A stretch of 42,419 nt of DNA from Dehalococcoidia bacterium (GCA_007118095.1 SKSF01000061.1:1-42419); one strand, 5' to 3'; positions 1 through 8,788 are shown, counted from the first letter of the stretch. Made by a program: numbers and translations. The notes: a model not told the origin generated them from the letters alone.

Positions 1-673
1 GGAAGACGAACAGCCCGTGGCCCTGCTGGCCGTATTCGTACAGCCGCACCAGTTCCGCCACGATGTCGAGCTGCGCGAGGTACCCCCGCTCCCCGTATCG
101 CGCTTGGAAGTGCGGACGCTGCCGCACCAGCTCCATTTCCGCCCACCGCCACGTCTGCGTCGCTTCGATGCTCATCTGCCGGTGCGCAGCGAGTTCCCAC
201 CCCAGCTCCTGCCACTCTTCGATGAATGCCTCGACACCACCCCGGCCGTCCGCCGGTACTTCGCAGCACAGGCAGATCGTCCCGTCGTCCCGCGTCACCC
301 GGGTCAACTCACGGGGGGAAATATAGCTGTCCAGGCACCACGAGCTGTCGAACGCCCCCTCGGCAAACGGGAGCTTCTGCGTTCCAGCCAGCATCCACGT
401 CACCCCATCGCCGCCGGCCATCGAACGCCCGGCGGCCAGGAAGTCCAGCCCAATATCCGTCGCCACCGCATCCGTGCCCGTCTCCAGCACCGCTGTCCGC
501 GCCGCCGCGCCCACGAACGCACCCGCATCGAGCATCAGCGTCCCCTGCCCGAGCCCCGAACGCTCGAGCAGCCACCGCGTCGTCTCCTCCCCGCCGATGT
601 GGTTGTGCTCCCCGAGCGCATCTATCCACCATGCCGGGTAGGCATCCACCAGCGCATCAAAAACCGAACCCAT
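1..673 (-). CDS. Class I SAM-dependent methyltransferase, 3' end beyond window
   Basis: The frame is open from an ATG at 673 to the left edge with no stop, so about 224 residues are visible and the C-terminus is missing. The N-terminal half reads as a Rossmann methyltransferase: a motif I region with a degenerate glycine loop (LMLDAGAFVGAAA, about residues 47-59), an acidic motif II (ATDIGLD), then a PFAEGAFDSSWCLDSY segment like motif IV of Methyltransf_11-type enzymes. The substrate cannot be told. It starts 32 bases after the lipB stop on the same strand, so the two are probably co-transcribed. The Shine-Dalgarno is weak (GGAA). The loose GxGxG makes the family call firm but the subfamily open. 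Confidence 0.75.
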   Translation of the reverse strand, partial: MGSVFDALVDAYPAWWIDALGEHNHIGGEETTRWLLERSGLGQGTLMLDAGAFVGAAARTAVLETGTDAVATDIGLDFLAAGRSMAGGDGVTWMLAGTQKLPFAEGAFDSSWCLDSYISPRELTRVTRDDGTICLCCEVPADGRGGVEAFIEEWQELGWELAAHRQMSIEATQTWRWAEMELVRQRPHFQARYGERGYLAQLDIVAELVRLYEYGQQGHGLFVF

Positions 674-705
674 GGGTTCCGATTTTAAAGCCGCATTTCC
701 CACGG

Positions 706-1371
706 TCAGCCTGCTGCCTCACGCAGCGTGCAGCCAAAGACAGCCGCGAACATTTCCACGAACGCATCCTCCACCTCGCCGAGCGCCACCGGCTGCCCTA
801 GTTCCCGCGTCATGCTCGTCATCTCCACATCCCCCAGTCCACACGGGTTAATCAGCTCGAAGTGCCCCATGTCCGGGTCCACATTCAGTGCCACACCATG
901 CATGCTCACCCCCCGGCGCACGTTGATGCCCGTCGAAGCGATTTTTCGGCCGCCCGTCCACACCCCGCGATTTCGCGCGTCCCGGCTCGCCTCGATCTCC
1001 CACATGGCCACCACCCGGATCACCGCCTCCTCTAACCCCGTCACCAGGTCTGTCGCCCCCACCCCCCACGTCCGCAGGTCGATGACCGGGTACGCCACGA
1101 GCTGCCCTGGTCCGTGATAGGTAATGTCCCCGCCACGTTCCGTCTGCACCACTGCAATTCCTGCCGCCTCGACCGCCGGCGCTGCCACCCGCAACTTCGG
1201 CTCCGGGTGTGCACGGCCCAGCGTCAGCACTGGCTCATGCTCGACCACGAGCAGCCGGTCCTCCCCCGAATCCTTCCGCCCCGCCTGCAGCTCCCGTTGC
1301 AGGGCATGCACGTCGCCATAGGCACGCCGCCCTAGCCGCTGCACCACCAGCTCCCGCGTCGCATCGCTCAC
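706..1371 (-). CDS. lipB: Octanoyl-[acyl-carrier-protein]:protein N-octanoyltransferase LipB
   Basis: Transfers the octanoyl chain made by fatty-acid synthesis from ACP to the lipoyl domains of 2-oxoacid dehydrogenases and glycine cleavage H protein, the first step of lipoate assembly in the cytoplasm. The 221-residue protein has the family hallmarks: RGG at 79-81, YHGPGQLVAYP at 85-95, the lysine of GGRKIASTGI (Lys143) and the acyl-accepting cysteine in NPCGL (Cys177). Length is normal. The start is GTG at 1371; no ATG precedes it in frame. It lies head-to-head with etfB across 211 bases and is followed by the methyltransferase. lipA is not in the window. Confidence 0.95.
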   Translation of the reverse strand: MSDATRELVVQRLGRRAYGDVHALQRELQAGRKDSGEDRLLVVEHEPVLTLGRAHPEPKLRVAAPAVEAAGIAVVQTERGGDITYHGPGQLVAYPVIDLRTWGVGATDLVTGLEEAVIRVVAMWEIEASRDARNRGVWTGGRKIASTGINVRRGVSMHGVALNVDPDMGHFELINPCGLGDVEMTSMTRELGQPVALGEVEDAFVEMFAAVFGCTLREAAG

Positions 1372-1582
1372 CCGTCCAGTCTATCTCACCGCCCTGCACC
1401 CATCGTCTATCGCGAATACCTGCTGCGCCCCGCATAGCCAGCCACTATGAGTCGCCTCACTTCGTGCCTCGCGTCACAAAAGGACTCGTGCTAACATCCC
1501 TTCGCGAAGTTGTGCCGCAACGCACCACCCATCCTTCCGGCCATCACTGTGCCGGTCCGAACGCAGGAGGTCAGTTGACCGC

Positions 1583-2386
1583 GTGAACATCATCGTTTGC
1601 GTCAAGCAGATTCCGGACCCGGAAACCCCCGCCGCTTCCTTCAAGGTCGACGAACAAGCCAAGAAAGTCATCCCCGCGCAGGGCGTGGCCCCCGTGGTCA
1701 ACCCCTACGACCCGCAGGCAACCGAAGCTGCACTCCAGCTCCGCGATGCCGCCGGCGGCGGGAAGGTCACCGTCGTCAGCCTCGGCCCCGATAGCGCCCG
1801 CGACGCCATCAAGCATGCCCTCGCAATGGGCTGCGACGAAGGTGTCCTCATCAACGACGATGCCTTCGAAGGCCAGGACAACTTTCAGACCGCCAACGCG
1901 CTCGCTAAGGCTATCGACAAGATCGGCGAGTACGACCTCATCCTCATGGGCCGCGCCGCCGCCGACTGGGACATGGGTGTCGTGCCCATCGGTGTCGCCC
2001 AGGCGCTAGGCATCCCGGCGGTCACCGTTGCCAAGTCCATCGAGAAAGACGGCGACTCCGTCAAGGTCGAACGCGTGCTCGATGACGGCTTCCAGACCGT
2101 CAAGGCCCCGCTCCCCGCAGTGGTCTCCGTCTCCAACGAGTTTGGCGAGCCTCGTTACCCGCAGCTCCGCCAGATCATGATGGCCGCCAAGAAGACCGTC
2201 GAAGTCTGGAGCGCGTCCGACCTCGGCCTCAGCCCCGACGAAGTCGGCGAGGGCAACCGTGTCCTCCCGCTCGAGGCCCTCTACATCCCCAAGATCGAAA
2301 GCAACGTGGAGATCATCGAAGGCGAATCCCCCGAGGAAAAAGCCGCAACCCTCGTCGCCAGGCTCCGCGAAGCCAAGCTCATTTAA
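1583..2386 (+). CDS. etfB: Electron transfer flavoprotein subunit beta
   Basis: Small subunit of the soluble FAD/AMP electron carrier that takes electrons from acyl-CoA dehydrogenases and passes them to ETF:quinone oxidoreductase. The 267 residues begin MNIIVCVKQIPDPE, typical of EtfB, carry the nucleotide-binding NPYDPQATEAALQL stretch, and contain the ETF-beta signature region VERVLDDGFQTVKAPLPAV followed by EPRYPQL. The start is GTG at 1583 with AGGAGG at 1565-1570. It is followed by etfA after 10 bases, so they form a two-gene operon ending at the hairpin at 3384. An acyl-CoA dehydrogenase that could use it lies at 10.8 kb. Confidence 0.95.
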   Translation: MNIIVCVKQIPDPETPAASFKVDEQAKKVIPAQGVAPVVNPYDPQATEAALQLRDAAGGGKVTVVSLGPDSARDAIKHALAMGCDEGVLINDDAFEGQDNFQTANALAKAIDKIGEYDLILMGRAAADWDMGVVPIGVAQALGIPAVTVAKSIEKDGDSVKVERVLDDGFQTVKAPLPAVVSVSNEFGEPRYPQLRQIMMAAKKTVEVWSASDLGLSPDEVGEGNRVLPLEALYIPKIESNVEIIEGESPEEKAATLVARLREAKLI

Positions 2387-2396
2387 GGACGCGCCC

Positions 2397-3356
2397 ATGT
2401 CAGGAATTCTCGTTGTTGCAGAAGTCTTCGATGGCGAACTCCAGCCCATCTCCCATGAACTCCTCGGCGCAGCACGCAAGCTCTCCGATGGGGGGGCGGG
2501 CCCGGTCAGCGCTTTCGTCGCCGGCGAAGCCTACGCCCAGGACCTCATCCATCACGGCGCCGACACCGTCTATGTCAGCAACGCCCAGGGCCTGGAGATC
2601 GGCCTCGCCGACCCCTACCTGGCGCCAGTGAACGCTGCGATTGAGCAGTCCGGTGCCGACATTGTCCTCCTTGGACAGACCAACATCGGCCGCGACCTCG
2701 GTCCCATGCTCGCGTTCCATCACAAGACCGCTGTATCCATGGAAACCGTCGACCTCCAGCTCCAGGACGGCCGCCTCCGTGCCACGCGGAGCTGCTACGG
2801 CGGTAACGCCCGCGCCGAGCTCACCTGGAAGGAGAAACTCCAGGTCGCCACGGTCAAAGGCAAGTCCTTCGACGCCCTCGAGCCGGACACCAGCCGCAGT
2901 GGCGAAGTCAAGAACGTCGACGCCGCCGGCGAGACGAAGATCGAAGTCCTCTCCACCGAGAAGGCTGAAGCATCCGGCGTCCGCCTCGAAGACGCCCCGG
3001 TCGTTGTTAGCGGCGGCCGTGGACTCGGCGACCCCTCCGCGTTTACCACGCTCGAAGAGCTCGCCGGTCTCCTGAACGGCGCCACGGGTGCAAGCCGGGC
3101 CGCCTGCGACCTTGGCTGGTATCCCCCGTCGCAGCAGGTGGGCCTCACCGGCAAGGTGGTCTCGCCGAACCTCTACCTGGCGGTCGCCATCAGCGGTGCC
3201 TCCCAGCACATGGCGGGCATGGCCGGCTCCAAAAATATCGTCTCCATCAACAAAGACCCCGACTCCAACATGGTCAAGGTCTCCAAGTACGCCATCATCG
3301 ATGACTACAAAAAGGTCATCCCCGCCCTCATCGAAGAGATCAAGAAGGTCAAGTAG
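2397..3356 (+). CDS. etfA: Electron transfer flavoprotein subunit alpha
   Basis: FAD-binding large subunit of ETF, 319 residues. The C-terminal FAD domain has the family signature: LYLAVAISGASQHMAGM, then KNIVSINKDPDSNMVKVSKYAIIDD near residues 261-304, plus the VSGGRGLGDP loop. The reading frame is open upstream to 2259, but that part only re-reads etfB in another frame. The ATG at 2397 gives the normal MSGILVVAEVFDGEL start, and its AAGGA Shine-Dalgarno overlaps the etfB stop, so the genes are translationally coupled. Function and partner are established for the family. Confidence 0.95.
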   Translation: MSGILVVAEVFDGELQPISHELLGAARKLSDGGAGPVSAFVAGEAYAQDLIHHGADTVYVSNAQGLEIGLADPYLAPVNAAIEQSGADIVLLGQTNIGRDLGPMLAFHHKTAVSMETVDLQLQDGRLRATRSCYGGNARAELTWKEKLQVATVKGKSFDALEPDTSRSGEVKNVDAAGETKIEVLSTEKAEASGVRLEDAPVVVSGGRGLGDPSAFTTLEELAGLLNGATGASRAACDLGWYPPSQQVGLTGKVVSPNLYLAVAISGASQHMAGMAGSKNIVSINKDPDSNMVKVSKYAIIDDYKKVIPALIEEIKKVK

Positions 3357-3383
3357 CTTTCTCCTCCCGGGCGCAAGAACCAG

Positions 3384-3411
3384 CGGGGCCGCGCAAGCGG
3401 CCCCGTTTCTT
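3384..3411 (+). terminator. Rho-independent terminator of etfBA
   Basis: A perfect 8-bp stem (CGGGGCCG / CGGCCCCG) with a 6-base loop is followed by TTTCTT, 27 bases after the etfA stop and just before the end of the convergent gene at 3414. Confidence 0.85.
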
Positions 3412-3413
3412 GT

Positions 3414-3989
3414 TCAGGCGTTGGTGCCCGGTGTTCCCCCACCGCGCGGCGCCACCGCATCCAGCCATGCCGAAGCCTCCCCCGGCGAGCGTAGCCGGAC
3501 GAACCGCGTACCCATATATGAGGGGTCGGTCGTCACCGACAGCCATCGCGTCGCGAGCGTCCGGCGCGTGGTCCATGCCCAAACTAGGAGCGAACGTTCC
3601 CGGTCCGTGAAGTGCGTCCAGAACCGCTCATAGTTCGTCCCCCACAAAAGCTCCTTCGAGCGCCACCGCCGCCACGACCGCCGCACCACCCGCCACCAGA
3701 TCAGTGCCAGCGGGAAGTCGAGATACACGACCGTTTCTGCGCGCGGCCAGGTCAGGTCCCGTGTCCGGCCGAAGTAGTTACCCGTCACCACCCATGCGTC
3801 CCCGCGCGTTGCCGCGCACACTCGCTCCCGGAAGAGCTCATCCTCCGCGGGCGTCCACTCTGGTTCCCAGAACAGTGCATCCAGCTCCACGAACGGCACG
3901 CCGAGCCGCTCGGCAAGTTCCGCTCCCAGCCTGCTCTTTCCGCTTCCCGTGCTCCCCGTGATAATGACCCGCCTCCCCGGGATCGACAT
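3414..3989 (-). CDS. P-loop adenylate-kinase-like protein (FlaR/topology-modulation type)
   Basis: A 191-residue protein opening with a beta strand and Walker A loop (VIITGSTGSGKS, residues 8-19), followed by LGVPFVELDALFWEPEWTP. This layout is typical of the small AAA/adenylate-kinase-like proteins annotated as DNA topology modulation protein or FlaR; the true substrate of these is unknown. Aromatic and arginine-rich helices (WWRVVRRSWRRWRSKELLWG) follow, a usual trait of that family. The frame is open to 4112, but the ATG at 3989 has GGAGGG five bases upstream and puts the P-loop at the normal place, so the extension is rejected. It converges on etfA and is apparently monocistronic. Confidence 0.8.
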   Translation of the reverse strand: MSIPGRRVIITGSTGSGKSRLGAELAERLGVPFVELDALFWEPEWTPAEDELFRERVCAATRGDAWVVTGNYFGRTRDLTWPRAETVVYLDFPLALIWWRVVRRSWRRWRSKELLWGTNYERFWTHFTDRERSLLVWAWTTRRTLATRWLSVTTDPSYMGTRFVRLRSPGEASAWLDAVAPRGGGTPGTNA

Positions 3990-4145
3990 CCATGCCCTCC
4001 AGCGATACCGCTCGCAACCGCAGACCGCGCAGCATACTCGGGAACGTATGGTGGCCACAATTCCGGCGGTCTTGCCACCGGCAGACATTTGCTGCGCCGT
4101 GTTTCTTATCACCGGAGCTCACGTAAACATTCTCCAACACCGCTA

Positions 4146-4174
4146 TTGTCACTCGTGATCACACCTGCTAGCCT
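4146..4174 (+). promoter_or_regulatory. Candidate sigma-70 promoter for the oxidoreductase at 4208
   Basis: TTGTCA, a 17-base spacer and TAGCCT, ending 33 bases before the ATG. The -35 is good and the -10 weak; this is inference from consensus only. Confidence 0.35.
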
Positions 4175-4207
4175 TCCCGCCTATCCACCCATCCCTGGAG
4201 GAAAGAA

Positions 4208-5629
4208 ATGGACGGGATAGAGGCGGACTATCTGATAATCGGAGCAGGCGCCGCCGGGATGGCGTTTACCGACGAGCTCATTTCGCACTCAGATGCCAGT
4301 GTTGTGATGGTTGACCGTCGCCACGCCCCCGGCGGTCATTGGAACGACGCCTATCCCTTCGTCCGCTTGCACACACCCTCACGCACCTATGGCGTGAATT
4401 CTCGTCCCCTCGGCAATGACACCGTGGACCAGCACGGGCCCAATGCCGGCTACTACGAGCGCGCCACCGCAGCCGAGATCTGCGACTATTACCAGCGCGT
4501 GATGGATGAACAATTCCTGCCTTCCGGCCAGGTGCGCTTTCTGAACATGTCCGACTACACCGGCGAAGGTACCGATGGCCACCGCGTCGTATCTCGTCTC
4601 GCTGGCGATGAAACGCGGGTAAACGTCCGCCGAAAAGTCGTCGATGCCACGTATCTCGAAACCGCCGTCCCGGCGACACACACGCCAGCGTTTACAGTCG
4701 ACCCGGCCGCTCGCCTGGTCTCGCCAAATCGCCTCGTGAACCTGGACGAAGCCCCGACCGGCTACACCATCCTCGGCTCCGGAAAAACCGCAATGGACAC
4801 GTGCAACTGGCTTCTCGACCAGGGCGTGTCGCCCGGCAAGATCCGGTGGGTCCGGCCCAGGGACCAGTGGATCCTCGACCGCGGTTCTCTGCAGCCCCTC
4901 GAACAGGTGGCGTCAGTCATGGAATGGCTGTCGCTCGGCCTCGAAGCTGCAGCCGGCGCCAGCAACGTTGACGACTTGTTCCGGCGCCTTGAAGCCTGCG
5001 GCCACCTCCACCGCCTAGACCCCGACGTCGAGCCCACCATGTTCCGGGGGCCGATTCTCAGCCAGGCGGAACGCGAAAGCCTTCGCCAGGTCGAAGACGT
5101 CGTTCGCCTTGGTCGTGTGCGCTATATCGGCGCCGACCGCATTGAGCTCGAGCAAGGAACGATTCCCACCGACCCCCGCCACGTACACATCGACTGCACC
5201 GCGGCCGCGCTGCGCGATGCCCCGGCACGGCCAATATTCGAGCCGGGACGGGTCACCCTGCAACCGGTAATGGCCGGGTTTCTCCCCTTCAGTGCCGCAC
5301 TCCTTGGCTATATCGAAGCCACCCGGGACGACGATGCCGACAAGAACCGCCTCAGTCCCCCGAACCCCTTTCCAAATGCGGCCGCCGACTACATGTCGAA
5401 CATCTTCATCATGACCAGCGCTCAGGCCGAATGGGCGAAGGAACCGGACATCATCGAGTGGGTGGAGGGCGCACGGATGTATGTGTCTGCGGGAGCCCGC
5501 AACCACATGGCCGACCCCCGCATGCAAGCCGCCGTCCAGCGCCTTGCCACGAATACCGAACCAGCCATGGTCAACCTCCACCGCATGATGTCCGAGGGTC
5601 AGCCCGCTGCCGCTGGCGGCCCGGCCTGA
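4208..5629 (+). CDS. FAD/NAD(P)-dependent oxidoreductase (flavoprotein monooxygenase-like)
   Basis: A 473-residue soluble protein. The N-terminal dinucleotide-binding loop IIGAGAAGM (residues 10-18) and the acidic end of beta-2 (VMVDRRHAPGGHW) mark an FAD-binding Rossmann fold. A second glycine loop (YTILGSGKTAMDTC, near residue 188) is the NAD(P)H site seen in class B-like monooxygenases and related proteins. The substrate cannot be read from the sequence. The start ATG has a strong GGAGGAAAG ribosome site at 4197-4205. It stands alone between two promoters and a shared hairpin. A catalytic role as a hydroxylase or Baeyer-Villiger-type enzyme is inference. Confidence 0.8.
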   Translation: MDGIEADYLIIGAGAAGMAFTDELISHSDASVVMVDRRHAPGGHWNDAYPFVRLHTPSRTYGVNSRPLGNDTVDQHGPNAGYYERATAAEICDYYQRVMDEQFLPSGQVRFLNMSDYTGEGTDGHRVVSRLAGDETRVNVRRKVVDATYLETAVPATHTPAFTVDPAARLVSPNRLVNLDEAPTGYTILGSGKTAMDTCNWLLDQGVSPGKIRWVRPRDQWILDRGSLQPLEQVASVMEWLSLGLEAAAGASNVDDLFRRLEACGHLHRLDPDVEPTMFRGPILSQAERESLRQVEDVVRLGRVRYIGADRIELEQGTIPTDPRHVHIDCTAAALRDAPARPIFEPGRVTLQPVMAGFLPFSAALLGYIEATRDDDADKNRLSPPNPFPNAAADYMSNIFIMTSAQAEWAKEPDIIEWVEGARMYVSAGARNHMADPRMQAAVQRLATNTEPAMVNLHRMMSEGQPAAAGGPA

Positions 5630-5649
5630 CTGCCTTCCCTGCAAGCACG

Positions 5650-5681
5650 AAAAAAGGCGGGGCCACGATAGTGGCCCCGCC
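5650..5681 (-). terminator. Strong terminator of the inositol-phosphate synthase gene
   Basis: An 11-bp perfect stem (GGCGGGGCCAC on the + strand) with the loop GATA. On the minus strand it is followed by a run of six T, 24 bases past the stop at 5705. The convergent + strand gene ends 26 bases away, so it may stop that transcript too. Confidence 0.85.
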
Positions 5682-5704
5682 GCTGCGTCGTACCGGGAAA
5701 AGGG

Positions 5705-7213
5705 CTACTCCTCCTCGTAATACTCCATGCCCAGGTGCGTGATCTGTTCCTCACCCATCAGGTAGCGCAGCGTGTTCTTCAGCTTCGTCTGCTGGATGAA
5801 CAGGTCATGCTCCGCGTAGACCTCTGGCGCATGCTGCGGACTCTTGAAATAGAACGACAGCCACTCCTGGATGCCCTTCAGCCCCGCGCGCTGGGCAAGG
5901 TCCAGGAACAGCGCGAGGTCCAGCACCAGCGGCGCCGCAAGAATCGAGTCCCGGCACAGGAAGTTCACCTTGATCTGCATCGGGTAGCCGAGCCACCCGG
6001 TGATATCGATGTTGTCCCAGCCTTCCTTGTTGTCCCCGCGCGGCGGGTAATAGTTGATCCCCACCTTGTGGTAGATATTCCCGTATAGCTCCGGGTACAG
6101 CTCCGGCTGCAGAATCGTGCCCAGCACGCCCAGCTTCGACTGTTCCTTCGTCTTGAAGCTCTCCGCGTCGTCCAGCACCTCGCCATCCCGGTTCCCCAGG
6201 ATGTTTGTCGAATACCAGCCCTCCAGCCCCAGCATCCGCGCCTTCAGCATCGGAGCCAGCACCGTCTTCAAAAGCGTCTGGCCCGTCTTGAAGTCCTTCC
6301 CGCAGATCGGCACGTTCCGGTCGTTCGCCAGCTTCACCAGTGCCGGGACATCCGCCGTCAGGTTCGGCGCGCCGTTCGCGAACGGCACGTTCTCCATCAG
6401 TGCCGCGTATGCGTACAGCATCGACGGCGCGATGTTCACGTCGTTCGTCTCCAGGCCCGCCTCGAAGTTCTCCAGGTTCCGGTGCACCTCCGTCTCTTCC
6501 ATGAAGATCTCCGTGGAGGCACACCAGATCATCACCACCCGCTCAAGGTTCTCCCGCGCCTTGAAGTCGCGGATGTCCTGCCGGATTCCCTCCACGAGCG
6601 ACTGCTTGTCACGCGTCTCCTTCGTGTTCTCGCCGTGCAGACGATGGACGTAATACGAATCGAAGGCTGCCGGCATCGGCTTTATCGCCTGCAGTTCCTT
6701 CTTCAGTGGCTCAATGTGCTCGTGCTTGTCCAGCACCCCGCACTTCAACGCCGACTCGTACGCGTCATCCGCGATCGGGTCCCACGCCGCGAACACCAGG
6801 TCACCCATCTCCGCCAGCGGGACAAAGTCCTTGACGAGCGGTGACCGGTTTTCGGTCCGCTTCCCCAGGCGGATCGTCCCCATCTGCGTCAGCGACCCGA
6901 CAGGGCTCCCCAGGCCCTTTCGCTCCGCTTCCACCCCGGCGATAAACGTCGATGCCACGGCCCCAAGGCCCACCAGCATCACGCCAAGCCGACCTTCGGG
7001 CGGCGTCACTTCACTCCGCTGTGCTTGTGTAAATTCCTTTGCTTCCAAGACCATTCCTCGTTCCCTGGCAAGCGTCATCAAGACCCGGTGCCACTGTGCC
7101 GGGATGCGGCCTGTCCGCACCCAGTGCTGGATCGTGCTCTGACGCCGCCCAAGCGCATGCGCCAGCGCACTTTGTCCACCAAATCGTGCCACAATCCGTT
7201 CCGCCGGGTTCAC
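5705..7213 (-). CDS. Inositol-3-phosphate synthase with N-terminal helix-turn-helix domain
   Basis: Converts glucose 6-phosphate to 1L-myo-inositol 1-phosphate with bound NAD, the entry to inositol lipids and solutes. From a GTG at 7213 (GAGGGG five bases upstream) the protein has 502 residues. Residues 3-55 form a compact Cro/YdaS-like HTH (FGGQSALAHALGRRQSTI, then HWVRTGRIPAQW). Residues 75-500 are the synthase: NAD loop VGLGAVASTF (81-90), GKDFKTGQTLLKTVLAPM, then the STNILGNRDGEVLD block that matches the NHLGNNDG region of the family. The frame stays open to 7348, but that would overlap the divergent gene. Well-studied bacterial synthases lack the HTH; small domains of this kind on such enzymes may exist in databases under the name carph-isopro, from memory. 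A dyad lies 32 bases upstream. Confidence 0.88.
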   Translation of the reverse strand: MNPAERIVARFGGQSALAHALGRRQSTIQHWVRTGRIPAQWHRVLMTLARERGMVLEAKEFTQAQRSEVTPPEGRLGVMLVGLGAVASTFIAGVEAERKGLGSPVGSLTQMGTIRLGKRTENRSPLVKDFVPLAEMGDLVFAAWDPIADDAYESALKCGVLDKHEHIEPLKKELQAIKPMPAAFDSYYVHRLHGENTKETRDKQSLVEGIRQDIRDFKARENLERVVMIWCASTEIFMEETEVHRNLENFEAGLETNDVNIAPSMLYAYAALMENVPFANGAPNLTADVPALVKLANDRNVPICGKDFKTGQTLLKTVLAPMLKARMLGLEGWYSTNILGNRDGEVLDDAESFKTKEQSKLGVLGTILQPELYPELYGNIYHKVGINYYPPRGDNKEGWDNIDITGWLGYPMQIKVNFLCRDSILAAPLVLDLALFLDLAQRAGLKGIQEWLSFYFKSPQHAPEVYAEHDLFIQQTKLKNTLRYLMGEEQITHLGMEYYEEE

Positions 7214-7244
7214 GTCGACCCCTCGCCAGTGTTTCAAGGAGCGT

Positions 7245-7259
7245 AACGAAAATTTCGTT
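7245..7259. promoter_or_regulatory. Perfect inverted repeat, candidate operator
   Basis: AACGAAA-A-TTTCGTT: 7-base arms around one base, lying between the divergent starts at 7213 and 7332. AT-rich in a GC-rich context. Its size suits a dimeric Cro-like HTH; whether the HTH of the adjacent synthase binds it is inference. Confidence 0.6.
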
Positions 7260-7331
7260 GCGCGCGAGTTAAGCACCGCACACCTGCCCTTACCCTTCCC
7301 CTCCGATACCCTCGCGGTGCACGATGTTGAT

Positions 7332-8783
7332 ATGCGTGTCGCCGTCATCGGAGCAAGTGGCTACATCGGCAGCCACCTCGTCCCCCGCCTCGTAGAACGG
7401 GGCCACGACGTCGTCGCCTGTGCCCGTCACCGTGACGTCCTCGAAGGCCGCGACTGGGAGCATGTCACCATTCGCGAAGTCGACCTCCTCCAGCCCGAAT
7501 CCATCGCGCCTGCCATCCGTGACTGCGATGCCGCCTACTATCTGGTCCACTCCATGGGTGGCGGTGCCGGGTTCGACCGCCGCGACCGCACGGCCGCGCA
7601 CAACTTCGCAGAGGCTGCGGCTCAGGAAGGTCTCCAGCGCATCATCTATCTCGGTGGCCTCCTCCCCCGCCGCAATGTCTCCCGTCACCTCGCATCCCGT
7701 GCTGCCACTGGCGACGAGCTCCGCCGTGGCACCGTTCCCGTCACCGAATTTCGCGCAGGAATCATCGTCGGCGCCGGCTCAGCCGGGTTCGAAATCATCC
7801 GCGACCTGGTCAACAACCTCCCCGCCATGGTGGTCCCCCGCTGGGTCCAATCTCAGACATCTCCCATCGCTCTCGACGACCTCCTCGACACCCTTGTCCA
7901 GAGCCTCGAAGTCCCCGCGACTACAGGCGAAACCTTCGATGTCGCCGGGCCTGAAGTCCTCCGCTACGGCGACCTTCTTCGCCAGTTCGGCGACGTCGTG
8001 GGGAAACATCCCGTCATGCTCCGCGTGCCGGTGCTGACCCCGCGCCTCTCGTCCTACTGGCTTGGCTTCGTCACCTCGGTCCCGGCAAATGTCGCACGCC
8101 CCCTGGTCGATGGCCTCCGCGAAGACCTGGTCCCGCGAGACCGCCGCATCGAGGATCTCATTCCCCTCCCCCGTCATACCTACCGCGAGGCGGTCGAGAC
8201 CGCCCTCGCAGCCGAGCAGGCAGAACCCCTCCCCGCCCGCTGGGTTGAGGGAGCCATCGGCTTTCGGGGCTACCGGCAGGATGTTTCCTACTTCTCGAAG
8301 GGTGTCACCACCGAAACCGCCGCCCCGGTCTCGCCGGCGGTGCTCTGGGAAACCCTCCGTACCATTGGAGGCCGCCGCGGCTGGTTCTATTTGGACCGCC
8401 TGTGGTCCATTCGAGGCATATTCGACAGGCTCCTCGGTGGCCCCGGCATGCGCCGCGGCCGCCGGCATCCGTCCGATATCCGCGTCGGCGATGCCATCGA
8501 CTTCTGGCGCGTCGTCGGCGTCGAACCCGGGCGCCGCCTCACCCTGGTAGCGGAGATGAAGCTTCCCGGCAAAGCTGTCCTCGAATTCGAAGTTCGTGAC
8601 ACCGGCGGCGGCAATTCCATGCTGGTCACCACTGCCCGGTTTCATCCGCGTGGCATACTCGGCTTCCTCTACTGGTACGCTGTCACCCCCCTTCACAACC
8701 TCATGTTCCAGAACATGCCGCGCAACATCATCGCCGCGGCCGCGAGTTTGCCCCACCCGCGTGGTGCCCCGGCGGGCACATAA
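7332..8783 (+). CDS. NAD(P)-binding SDR-like protein with C-terminal DUF2867 (YbjT type)
   Basis: A 483-residue two-part protein. Residues 1-290 are an atypical SDR: MRVAVIGASGYIG glycine motif at 7-13, the Asp-rich VDLLQPESI, then AYYLVHSMGG and a YLGGLLP segment, as in NmrA/YbjT-like proteins. Residues 310-475 resemble DUF2867, including RPS-like basic stretches, GDAIDFWRVVGVEPGRRLTLVAEMKLPG and a C-terminal RFHPRGILGFLYWY. E. coli YbjT has the same order and nearly the same length; its reaction is not known. The GTG at 7317 is a possible earlier start, but the ATG at 7332 gives the canonical N-terminus. It is divergent from the inositol-phosphate synthase, sharing the palindrome at 7245. 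Confidence 0.85.
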   Translation: MRVAVIGASGYIGSHLVPRLVERGHDVVACARHRDVLEGRDWEHVTIREVDLLQPESIAPAIRDCDAAYYLVHSMGGGAGFDRRDRTAAHNFAEAAAQEGLQRIIYLGGLLPRRNVSRHLASRAATGDELRRGTVPVTEFRAGIIVGAGSAGFEIIRDLVNNLPAMVVPRWVQSQTSPIALDDLLDTLVQSLEVPATTGETFDVAGPEVLRYGDLLRQFGDVVGKHPVMLRVPVLTPRLSSYWLGFVTSVPANVARPLVDGLREDLVPRDRRIEDLIPLPRHTYREAVETALAAEQAEPLPARWVEGAIGFRGYRQDVSYFSKGVTTETAAPVSPAVLWETLRTIGGRRGWFYLDRLWSIRGIFDRLLGGPGMRRGRRHPSDIRVGDAIDFWRVVGVEPGRRLTLVAEMKLPGKAVLEFEVRDTGGGNSMLVTTARFHPRGILGFLYWYAVTPLHNLMFQNMPRNIIAAAASLPHPRGAPAGT

Positions 8784-8788
8784 AGAGA

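Noticed and set aside
226-801. Long + strand frames opposite the methyltransferase and lipB
   Set aside because: Ser/Pro/Arg-rich translations caused by high GC; the minus strand carries recognisable proteins.
1469-1497. Promoter for etfBA
   Set aside because: A TAACAT -10-like box exists, but no convincing -35 at the right distance.
2259-2396. N-terminal extension of etfA
   Set aside because: Re-reads etfB in another frame; the ATG at 2397 has a ribosome site and the normal N-terminus.
7214-7348. N-terminal extension of the inositol-phosphate synthase
   Set aside because: Would overlap the divergent gene and include the palindrome; the GTG at 7213 has a good Shine-Dalgarno.
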